Positions 55,001-64,000 of a stretch of 64,000 nucleotides of DNA are shown here, piece by piece. Made by a program: the position numbers and the translations under genes. The DNA lies in the NCBI GenBank assembly GCA_029747585.1, contig JAPEVF010000128.1, forward strand, positions 1 through 64,000, in the 5' to 3' direction. The notes under the pieces were generated by a model. That model was given only the letters and a program-made list of their open reading frames with translations. It searched no databases and had not been told where the DNA came from. The first letter of the stretch is position 1, and the number at the start of each line of letters is the position of its first letter. The stretch is from Pleurotus djamor (taxonomy: Eukaryota > Basidiomycota > Agaricomycetes > Agaricales > Pleurotaceae).

Positions 55001-55741
55001 GAATACCGGTCATGGCACAAGAATGATTGAAGAATCTGTAACAAGTGGTATTTAGCAACTTATCGGCCCTTCTCGTTGCTGGAGACAGTTGATAGCGAAG
55101 CTGAAGGGTCGCTCCTGATCGACGATCACTTTACTTACAGCCTAGATGGAGATCAAACCCAACTGACTTCAGACGAACGGCCTAGCCTTCCAGTGCTCAT
55201 GATCAGCAATTGTTTCGACATCGCAACACTAGACTAAAAGCCGGACTGCAACAAAAGCTCGATGACCTCGTCCTTGGATAGTACTCATTGCTGATGAAGG
55301 AGATTCTTGCTAACGAACCAAGTCGATCGAAGAAGCAGGGGATGATGGAAGGCGCAATCGTGACGCTCGATGGGTATTGGATATAGGGGTAATAGGGGAG
55401 CCCCTCGTTTGGTGGGCGTACGGACGTCCGTGCCAGACTGATGGTGGTACCGAGGGTAGTAGCCCACTTATTCATCTCAGATTCTGTCCCTTGCTCCCGG
55501 GCTCCTCGGAGCTCGTTTGCTACTACGACAACGAGCGGAAACGAGGGAGTGCTTGTATACTTATCAAAGTTCGAATGGGATCGCCACTGATGGCCTTGAG
55601 GGCCTCTTCATATGACGGATGTGACTCGCCGTGATATGCATTAATTCAAGGAAATAAATAAGTTACATGAGTCAAGTTATTGATAGCACCAAGCCCTTGA
55701 GTAAGATTTCGCCTATCGGTGGGGGTTTCCATCGCTCATGA
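55001..55741. other. Spacer between duplication copies
   Basis: About 740 bp between copy A and copy B, including the 3' flank of zinc-finger gene 7. Short frames at 55203-55475 (minus) show no motif. No gene is recognised. Confidence 0.35.
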
Positions 55742-56705
55742 TTAATATAAGCGGGAGGGGAGTTGCGAGTGCTTCTTAGACTTTTCCATATGGCGTTTGA
55801 GATCGGCCTTGGTAGTGAACGACGAAGGGCAAAGTTCGCAGGTAAATTTCTTCTCGTTATTATGCGCACTCTCATGACCTAGAGTAATCGCAGTTACACG
55901 ATGAGCTAATGGTGTGAGGTATCAACCCAGTGTCCACTTACGATCAAGGTTGTGCTTTGCTGTGAAGCCAGTTCGACAATGCTGACACCAATATTTATGA
56001 GGATGGGTACGTCGTCGTTCGGACGCGTCAAGGACAGCTTCCGTAGCGATCTGACTGCGAGCCACTGGTTCTTGGGAGCCGTTCGCCCAGCCGTTTTGAT
56101 GTGTCTCTGGATATTGGGTAAGTGTACTGAGTAGCTCAAAATGGGGCTGGTGAACTATACCTTGCGAGTAATAAAGCTCTGGCGGCATAGAGTGCGTATA
56201 GCTTGGACCGGATGAGTAATAATCGTTTGCATTGGTCGTAGAATTAGCTGGGTATTCAGGATACTGTGGGGGAAAACCAGCTGTCGAGAGTCAGTATGTG
56301 ATAGCGATACATAGAATTGAGCGAAAAACTAACCCCATGGTTGGGATTGATCGGGCAGAGTATACGGTCTAGACATTGAGTTCGAGGGAGCAGTATAGGT
56401 GGAACCCAAGGTCTGCCCGCTCGGGTATGCAGCGTTAGGAGTTCCTTGCGGCAAAACGGAAAAGCTTGGGTGGATAGGTAAATGGTGGTGATTGTGTTGT
56501 GCTTGACCTGACGTCTCGCGCCAGGTGCTATTGTAGGCTTGAACTCTCGAAGGTTCGACGGAGGGGTGATGAGCGCGTCGTTGCTGTCCTTCCGCACTGT
56601 CAGTTAGGAGTTTCGTGATTGTTTTGGACGCTTACTGTAGCGGTCCTGCCTCTCGGAAGCGTCGACGTAGGGTTGGATGCCAAAATTAGAGTTAGAAGGA
56701 AACAT
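55742..56705 (-). CDS. C2H2 zinc-finger protein 7 of the array
   Basis: The ATG at 56705 begins MFPSNSNFGIQPYVDASERQ. A first intron with donor GTAAGC, a CTAAC branch point and an unusual GGAAG acceptor keeps the phase into RAHHPSVEPSRVQAYN. Later exons carry PQYPEYPANSTTNANDYY and the IATEAVLDASERRRTHPHK lead-in. Finger 1 is YWCQHCRTGFTAKHNL...H-ESA-H and finger 2 is FTCELCPSSFTTKADLKRH-MEKSKK-H. The TAA is at 55744-55742. Gene layout, fingers, intron position and TATA distance match gene 6. Most differences between the two lie in the disordered part. Confidence 0.85.
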
Positions 56706-56758
56706 CTTCAAAGTTCGAGCAGGAATCGATGCAGATTGAGTGAAGTAACCCCAGCTGC

Positions 56759-56766
56759 TATATATA
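56759..56766 (-). promoter_or_regulatory. TATA box of zinc-finger gene 7
   Basis: TATATATA, about 55 bp before the ATG at 56705, flanked by GCGGG on the 5' side of the minus strand. The corresponding element of gene 6 has GTGGG in the same place. Confidence 0.5.
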
Positions 56767-58053
56767 CCCGCATCCAACACGCAGTGCTAGGGATAAAATG
56801 AAATATAGCTTGCTTGATGTCAATGGAGAGGCAGACTTGGGGGGCAATTTCTAAGAAACATCAATGGCGCTGAACGTGACGCTTGTAGACTTTGGGCGCG
56901 TAGATAGAAACCCTGCCGTAAGTAGAACAAGAACATCGAAATGTCTGACAGATCTTTCCAAGTTCGACTGCATATGTTTAGGATACAAAGTACGCAAGGA
57001 ACGATCATTGCGGAAGAAGGTCGTACAAGGATCGGGGTGTGCAGATTCCAGAAACTCGGCCGAGACTGAAAGGCGCTGGGCCCTGGCATTGAAGTGAGGC
57101 TCATAAGTTCAGATCTTGAGATACGAATTTTGAGCCAGGCGTAACAAAAGCCACAGCCAAAGACGTATGTAGATAGGACTGGTCTGCACGTCAGAGACTG
57201 TAGGCTCAAGCTCATCCGGATTCGGGATACATTTTGAAACATGTGAGACAACGGATATCCCGAAGATCAGAATTTTCGCACATTGCCAACGTATGTTCGA
57301 GAGATGCATCAAACCGGGTGGGTCGTCGATGGAACAAACCAGGGTCAATGCACCGAGCGCCTAAGCCCGAGTAAGCCTCCGCTCTTTTTCACGTGGAATT
57401 TTTCTTGGATCAATGAACGTCGACCTCTCCAAAAATATTCATACATATCTGCGATGTCCGTGGTTACTCGACTGTGGAAGTTGCACAGTTATGGGGTGCT
57501 CAGAGTCCATGCCGTGCATTCGGATCCATATCGAGACGCAAACTGGACTTTCGCTAGCATGTACCCGCAGAGACTGGTATTGGTAGCTTTAATGATGGTG
57601 AACGACCAGGACATTGGAATTTTGTCCGATGAGCTCGTTGGGCCTCTCACTTTCAAGTTTGTTCGTCTTTTGTACCTAAGTCCCTTCCTCGCTATGGCAC
57701 ACTTTTTTACTCATTGTGACAGACTCATCACAGATAAGTACACATGTCTACGATTGGCATGAATGAACCGCGAACCAAGGGCGTCAAGACATGGCTCCTC
57801 CGCTTATTTACTTCGCATATCGCACTCTACACTCATGATAGCCCACAGAACGCCTCTGGGCCATTTAGAAGTATTTCAACGCGGGTTTCCCTTGACGTAC
57901 ATCCGATGGAAGCGCGACACAACGTCCTCGTGGTGTTGGTGGAAATTTTCTGTGCCCCTTGGAAAGGCTGGCATTCGATAATTCAATGCGGACGAAAGAC
58001 GAAGGCACTAAATCTTCCGGCAAGTCTTGAATTAAATTGTATCTGGACGGCTT

Positions 58054-58380
58054 TTGCAAGCTCCGACTAAATATCAGTCTACGGTGCAGTGCGCACCGAT
58101 GGCTCTCGCTCTGCACTCGCGCAGGCTCGGTTCCCAAGATCCCCTTGAAAGTGATTCTCTGCTGTGTATTACTACTCACTGGCCTCCTGCATTTTCACAT
58201 TCGGCTAGGTCACTCTTACCGATCTATCAGGAATATGACTTGTCATCATATCAAGAAGCTGGACCGTTTACCAAGCCAACTGGATATTTTGGTGCGACAC
58301 TACCGATGAAGATCTTGATATGGACTGCATGGGACCTGGAAACTCAAAGCCCTGGCGCCCCACTCACACGTTCTGTTTAA
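58054..58380 (+). CDS. Hypothetical C-terminal exon in duplication copy B
   Basis: An uninterrupted frame of 108 codons without an ATG at its start. It ends WDLETQSPGAPLTRSV with TAA at 58378-58380. Copy A has a related end, WDLETKVPGAPPRTRSF with TAA at about 54460, in the matching frame, while the rest of that copy carries stops and shifts. Keeping the same C-terminal frame and stop in two diverged copies hints at a former or present second gene in the duplicated unit. An acceptor upstream (near 58050) would be needed for a spliced product. Function unknown. Confidence 0.3.
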   Translation: MQAPTKYQSTVQCAPMALALHSRRLGSQDPLESDSLLCITTHWPPAFSHSARSLLPIYQEYDLSSYQEAGPFTKPTGYFGATLPMKILIWTAWDLETQSPGAPLTRSV

Positions 58381-58860
58381 TTTTCCAATATGTATCAAAA
58401 TTTCTGCTCCAGGATCGTGTCGTTTCATTCGAAGTCGTCGGAAACATCCACACGACGGTGTTTGTTATGGTAAAAGCCTGAGCAACACCAAGTCACGCTG
58501 CTCTGTCATGGGCACAGCTTGAATGCCTTGCTGGGCCCTCCAGTGGTGTCATTAAGTGCATCGTGTGGTCTCTGATTTTTGGGTGTCGCTCCACTTCTTC
58601 AAAGCCACTTCGACGGCGTGGGTCTTCCGAAGGAAGAAGCGCGTTTAAATGACCGTTTCGATGATATGATAGTATGGAGGGTCAAGGACTTGTGGGTGTT
58701 CGTGGCGAAATAATCGCAGTCTCCTCTCATGATGCCCGTTCGTACCTTCAAACGGTTAAATATATTCCCTTTTTCGGTAAATTGCTCTATCTTCACTCCA
58801 GAAAAATTCCGTCTTCAGAAACAATAGCACTGCTAGTTCCATAAGGTTCATGTGCTGGTT

Positions 58861-59700
58861 TTGACTCGTTGTGGTAGAGCGTGGAAGCGCCTGTACGCCG
58901 GGCGCCTACCGGCAGATCCCTTTCAGGGTCCTGTAATTCCAGTGATCCCGGCTTGTTCCTCCTCAACTTATACGATCCAACTTTCTTGCCCCTCCCGACA
59001 GCGTTCACAACGTCGCAGCATCCGATTTTGTATCTCTGCTAGCCAATATGGCTGGCGGCCAAAGCCCCTTCACATTGTCCCCGGCATTTGCTCGGAATTG
59101 CGGTGCTCGCGTCTCCTTTCGAAGCATCTGATCCCCTTCGACCTCGATGATTATCCGTCCATCGCGCATTTACGACACCAACCACCGCCGCCAACACCTC
59201 GCATTTCCTCCATTCAGGCCATCCCCGGTCCTCCAACACTCCCAATCTCCCTCTTCCACGCATCCATCCACCGCCATCGCACTCTCTACAAGTCGCGCCA
59301 TTCCCTACTCCCTTCCACCAAGTCGGATCCACCCAACCTCATCAAGGACAACACACGCGCCCGAGCTCGCAGTGCTCAGTGCTCACAAAACCCGCATACA
59401 AGCAGGATGGACATTTTCAAAAATGACAAAAGATGCCACTATGTTGATTTCGGTGAGTATTCTACGCGCATCGCTGATGCACTCTCCCTTACGCTACCTA
59501 CAGCTACCCTACTGGACCTCTCTTGATCACTCCCGCTTGCTCCCCCATCCCTTCCATCCCTTCCATCCCCAGCAAACCCAAACTCTCCCCCACGACCGCC
59601 TGAATGCAAGACCTGTCTACCCCTCGACTTAGCAAGACTATCCCGAGTTGAACAAGCTCACCAAGGGTTCGAAAAAAGCTCAACATCAACCCCGAAGCTC
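58861..59700. other. Open but unassigned tract
   Basis: A 224-codon plus-strand frame ends at 59526 but begins without ATG. It is rich in Pro, Ser, His and Arg, with low complexity (for example PPPPTPRISS). The overlapping frame at 59147-59632 is of similar quality. I cannot decide between them and report no gene. Confidence 0.3.
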
Positions 59701-59949
59701 GCCATGGCCAAAAAAATCAGGAAAATAACAGATTTCAAGATTTTACCCTTCGAACACGATTCTTCGACGACTCGCCCGTTACTCGCCCCATCCTCTCGCA
59801 AACTCGGGCAGAGTTACTCTGCACGCGTAGGACCAAGGGTGTATGGCTGCTGTACGAGGGCGAAACGAGCGGGAAGAGTTATTGGCTGTGTTGTCCCGGG
59901 AGGGAGGCTGAGCACGGAATAGTCCAAACGGTCAAAGGTAGGCCTGTAT

Positions 59950-61960
59950 ATCATTCGATAAGTACTCACACATGTTTTCCATACCCTCAATACACCTTTT
60001 TCCTTCGTTACTCCACATGCCCGAGTGATTTTTTCGAGTTTGCGCTTCAGAGGGTGGGTCATGAGTACCCTACTAACACCTTCATTCAGCCTCTCGTGAA
60101 CACAGTCAAAGATGGACACACCACACACCATCAAGGTCTCGCAACTCCGGAGCCGAATGGAAAACGTCCAAATGGAAAATTCAGTCATCTACGCGGGGAA
60201 GGGGAAAAATCCAAAATTCGAAAATTCGTGAGTAACAAGCATGGTAACAGGTGCGAAACAACTCACATATGTTTCGTATAGGTCGTACGGTCGTGCCCCC
60301 GGCGTTCTTTCGGCGTTTCCAGCAAATTTCGAAATTTCGACCAAGGGAGACGGCCCACGGTCGATTTTTTCGAATTCTTGACGTAGCCTCCCGTAAACTC
60401 GGTCAGAGGTGACGACATTCGCTATGACCACGGCTGTGTACTTTGATTTGGCCAGCGTGACGCCCTTGCTTAGTTATTCAATATTTCCTGGTTGGTGGGA
60501 AGGGAAAGCAAGGGTAATTTCCTTTACAGCAATGTTAGCGCGTTATAACCAGTACTGAACGACTCATAGATGGCTCACCTCCAAGGGACAACAAGAACCG
60601 AAGCGATCCGTCAAGAATCAAGCTCGAAAATCGAAAAATCGAAGATTCTCGGCGGGAAGAACAGACCTGGATGAATTTTCAAAAGCTAATGTCAGGGTCT
60701 CGGGCGTGCGGGATGTCGTACGCAAACGACATACCATCAAGATTATATCGTTCGACTTTGGCCCTGCAGAGTCGTTGGGGAGGTATCGACCTCGGTAGCC
60801 TGGGGGAGGTAAACACGAAATGGTGGCATCGGTGGGTCAGTGTTCGCTTCCAGACTTGCGAAACCACTTACAAAGTAACAGTATAGGCTACATATCGTTT
60901 CCACGGCGTCCCCGGAGTGTTTCTGGGAGGTTTGAAAATTCGGACCCATGAGGACGTTCCATGGTCGAAATTTTGAAATCAGCATCCAGCCTCTTGTAAA
61001 CTCGATCGTAGGTGCGCTCATACCCTAACATCTTGGATGTCTCGTTGGAGTTGGCCAGCGTTTCTTTCGTTCGCTGGGAAATCAAGATTTTCGACGGCGT
61101 CGCGAGGCGACTGCTCGCTAACATGGTCAAGTCCGACGTCAGCGATCCAAAACCGGCATAAAAAGATAACGAAGGGACTTGCCATCTAGGGAATACCCCA
61201 AACGAACCGACACATCAAGTATTCCACCCGGAATCAAGAGTTCTGTCCCTGGAGGTGGAAAATGCAAAAAGCGAAGATAAATGTGTGAGTATTCATTGAA
61301 CCTTGCGAAAGTGACTTGCCTTTGACTCAGTGACTCTTAAGGACCGTGTTCCGTGTGGTAGTTATGCCGCATTCGGCCGTTTTGACAAGTCGGCGCGAGG
61401 AGGCAGCCCATGGGTCAAATGTCAAGAACCGCTCGTAGCCCATCATAAACTCGGTCCAGGGTTCGCCCATAGCCTACGAACAAGGAACTGCATTGATCGT
61501 GGGGCCTAGATTCGTGGTTGGACGTCGATTCGACATTTTCAGATGGGTACGTGACAAATCTTCAAGGATACAACTGAACACGGTCGATTAGCATCAAATT
61601 ACACAATGATAGATGGCTGTGCATGGCTCACCATCAATCTCCCGTACGAATTGGGATACCCCTTCAAGGGTTTGTGGAGGAAATCAAGAANTCTCCCCCC
61701 CCCGGACACTGGAGGAAAACACAAATGTGAGTAGATCGCCATCGAAAGGTGATGGAATGACTTGCTGATGATCTGATATGAATTCTAGATTGGGCACGCG
61801 GCGATAATGACGTGCGTTTGGGCTCGGGGAGGGTTTCGGCGCGAGGGGGTGGAAGGGAGCTGCAGCTCTGAAAACGAATACCAAGTCTTCGTCAACTCGG
61901 TCCTGGATGCGGTAATGGTGTCGTAACCTGTGGGCGTTAGATCTGTACGTGAATATGTTA
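59950..61960 (-). repeat. Diverged tandem modules, repeat family 1
   Basis: Five related units are centred near 60080, 60400, 60990, 61450 and 61910. On the minus strand each carries a piece that reads approximately G-Y-x-R-T-x-D-R-V-Y-x-x-L: GYERTYDRVYKRLDADF, GYGRTLDRVYDGLRAVL, NVVTSDRVYGRLRQEF, VSIFDCVHERLNEG and YRIQDRVDEDLVFVF. Between them are sequences with donor-like GTAAGTGG or GTGAGTTG and C/T-rich acceptor-like runs. The pattern suggests repeated exons of one minus-strand gene, or what is left of one. No start, stop or complete model could be built. Confidence 0.5.
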
Positions 61961-62269
61961 AGCTTGTTTGTGAATTCCAATTTTTCGGATTGACCGGGAA
62001 GCGATTTCGTCCTAGAACGATGATCATTGCAGTCAGCCATTCGTGAACGCGGGTGAAGATAATACCATTACGTACCTTTCAGGGAAATCTGGCCGCGTCC
62101 GTCTGCGCACACTTCTCAGGGAGAAACCGAGGATTTTGCCCTGAGGAGGGGGAAACGAAATTCCTGATCAAGGTCTCGCTCTCGGCTTTCGCAAACGATA
62201 TCAAGGGTCACGCAAGCACGTACAATGTCGGGGATATAAGTGGCATGGGCCAGCGTATCGTCTGCGATG

Positions 62270-63045
62270 AGTAATTCAAGACTTTGTGTTTTTCGGGTAA
62301 ACTTGGGTTTTCGTCACGAAAAGTCATGTCAGCTGTTTGCAGATCTCAGGAACGATGGGCGTACGGCTTACCTGTTGAATCTAGACCGTTGCTAGTCGCT
62401 CCGTTGCAAGGCGCGGAATGGGACAAAGGTTCTAGGGAGTGGATCATTGTAAGTTTACAATAAACCATTTTGGGAACGAAATAAGCGGCTTACCTCATGG
62501 CTCAGGTGGAGGTGTAGGCAGATGGGGACGAGTAGGTGTACTCGAGGCTGTTGGTGAAGTCCAGAAGAGTGGTTGAACACCTGAGGGAATTAGTGGTAAG
62601 CATCCGTTTTCGTCACGCAACACCATGTCAACTCCTTTAGGATATCAGGTACGAATTCTCTGCGGCTTACCTTCAAGATCGTAAAGAGGTCCCGAGTACA
62701 AGGCTAGGTGTGGGGCAGAAGCAAGCGACCGTGGTGAGCGTGACTATCTTGGGAACGAGATAAGGGACTTGCCCGATCGAGTCTCATGCCTAGGGTCGAG
62801 GTGTAGGCAGATGGGGACGAGTGGGCGTATTCGAGGTCATTGGCAAGGTTGCGAGAGCTGTCAGCCCCGGGAAAAGCAAAGTGAGTGCTAAATTGATTGA
62901 TGAGTACCACTCACCTAGAACTTTCAGGGCATCGGGAGGTCGTGTAGGCAGATGGGGATGAGTAGATGTACCCATCCCCGATCTTCAGAGCGTCGGCGTC
63001 GTGAGCTAGAATGATCAGGGACTTGCCCTGCATTAAAGTTTCCGC
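62270..63045 (-). repeat. Diverged tandem repeats, family 2 (about 300 bp unit)
   Basis: Two full units (about 62270-62576 and 62577-62880) and a partial third share TTTTCGTCACG, a CATGTCA spot, a CGGCTTACC and then GTGTAGGCAGATGGGGA(C/T)GAGT at about 62520, 62806 and 62943. On the minus strand the last element reads SSPSAYT or LEY-x-x-SSPSAYT. The unit boundaries coincide with donor-like sites. Confidence 0.6.
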
Positions 63046-63929
63046 GTTTCGATCGGTCGGCTAACGAGGACAATGGCGAAGGTAGGAATTGCGTAAGTGT
63101 CAGGGAGGAGGAAAGTCAACCGATTACATACCCGGTACCTGGTCTAGTCACTGTGATTCACAGTGCCGAACAGGTCCTCGTCACCGTCACCGCCGGCGAC
63201 GATGACGGTGAGTAGATGGATGTAGAGATGAACTAGAAATGTGATCAGAAATTTGTATAGCCGTTGAAACGATGTAGGTTACTCACATGAACACAAAGTA
63301 GTGACAGTCATCAGTGACCTGAAGGAAATAAATTAGATGCGCAAGTAGGAAGTGTTGAACACCTACTAAAGTGCCGATGCGACTAGAATACAAATCCAAT
63401 TGGACACCGTACTGACCGTAGTAATCAGTAAAGTTGGTGACGAGCCGCTTGAGTGACTACTCTAAAGTGATGAATGTGAGAGCTGCGAAATAAAGTCAGA
63501 AAACTAATTGAGAAGTTGAACAGCAAAAAANCTCTTACCGTTAGAAAGAAAGCAAGTAGTTATAATGACTGTGAATAGAGGGTATTAGGACCAAGTCAAA
63601 GTTACTAATCCGAAATATTGACTTGCTTTTGATAGATTCTAGTGCTTGAGCCGTAAACCGTGTTTCCTATATCCAAAGTAAGAGAGAAGCAGCATGGTCA
63701 GAAACGAGAGTAGTAGCCTGAGTAAGCACAAAGACTTACACCTGGGGCAGTGGGACAAAGCGGGAATAATGATAGCTGGGTAAAGCGAGGCCGGAGACGG
63801 CAAGGTGAAGTGGTGGATGAGGATGAGTAGAGAGAAGCGAGAAGCGAGAGAGAGAGGATGAGAAAGAAGGAGTAGAGAAGTAGAAGAGTAGAGGAGATGA
63901 GATGGGGGCTCTGAAGCAAAAGAAGGCGG
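63046..63929. other. Tract with short repeats and a pyrimidine-rich leader
   Basis: The right third is purine-rich on the plus strand (GAGAGAAGCGAGAAGCGAGAG). No coding frame is supported. An N at 63531 follows a run of A. Confidence 0.4.
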
Positions 63930-63939
63930 GTATTTATAG
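63930..63939 (-). promoter_or_regulatory. Minus-strand TATA box
   Basis: On the minus strand the sequence reads CTATAAATAC, followed by a long pyrimidine-rich tract (63920-63780) that looks like a leader and then a donor-like GTGTAAGT near 63740. It could drive the repeat modules to its left. Confidence 0.45.
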
Positions 63940-64000
63940 GGAGACGGAGAGGTAGGCGGATTCGTGCGTTTCCGAGTAAACGGCCTTGGAAAAGGGCAGA

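Larger units (their letters stand above)
55650..58860. repeat. Segmental duplication, copy B (about 3.2 kb)
   Basis: The counterpart of copy A. Besides the zinc-finger gene, the right part (about 58150-58860) matches copy A at about 54220-54960, for example CAGTCTCCTCTCATG(G/A)TGCCCGTT near 54808 and 58712, and AGCCACTT(T/C)GA(T/C)GGCGT near 54700 and 58602. Divergence is substantial, so the event is not recent. Confidence 0.75.

Noticed and set aside
58852..59526. 224-codon plus-strand frame as a gene
   Set aside because: It has no ATG at its start (GTG only), overlaps another frame of similar length, and is of low complexity without motifs.
1..64000. CRISPR arrays, bacterial operons, riboswitches
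   Set aside because: The intron-rich genes show this is fungal nuclear DNA; no regularly spaced identical repeats were seen.

Overview
This 64 kb window is nuclear DNA of a filamentous basidiomycete, most likely an agaricomycete. Genes carry many short GT-AG introns (about 45-65 bp), several proteins match fungal families (SAGA subunit Hfi1/Ada1, complex I 21 kDa subunit, mitochondrial ABC transporter Atm1, a DUF2415 WD protein, a Zn2Cys6 regulator, a DUF5648 protein, a GIGKT P-loop protein of a type expanded in mushrooms), and tracts between them are gene-poor. Scattered N bases mark an imperfect consensus. Identifications come from reading the translated sequence by eye; no database search was run.

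Left arm (1-27 kb): dense conserved genes. In order: the 3' end of a DUF5648 protein; a makorin-type E3 ligase; Hfi1/Ada1; a Gfo/Idh/MocA dehydrogenase; OHCU decarboxylase (purine catabolism); a J-domain protein; the TFIIH kinase CDK7/Kin28; a Nup153-like nucleoporin with three RanBP2 zinc fingers; the complex I 21 kDa subunit; a purine phosphoribosyltransferase; RNA polymerase III subunit RPC4; a Zn2Cys6 transcription factor; a truncated 5' exon that may be TAF10; a P-loop protein that has lost its 3' end; Atm1; and a leucine-rich-repeat protein. Many are head-to-head pairs sharing 137-221 bp. Five products serve transcription (Hfi1, CDK7, RPC4, the Zn2Cys6 factor, perhaps TAF10), but nothing shows that the region works as one unit.

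Middle (27-34.5 kb): mostly without recognisable genes, apart from a complete DUF2415/WD40 gene at 31.25-33.25 kb.

Right-centre (34.5-56.7 kb): an array of seven C2H2 zinc-finger genes, five on the plus strand then two on the minus strand, separated by gene-poor tracts. Six of them have one intron at exactly the same place, inside the first finger. Their second finger has unusual spacing, and six of the seven have a candidate TATA box close to the start codon. The last two lie in a diverged segmental duplication of about 4 kb (51.6-55.0 and 55.7-58.9 kb) that also carries non-zinc-finger sequence. This locally expanded family is the most interesting part of the window.

Right end (58.9-64 kb): no clear gene, but two families of diverged tandem repeats that look like exon-intron modules on the minus strand, downstream of a minus-strand TATA box at 63.93 kb.
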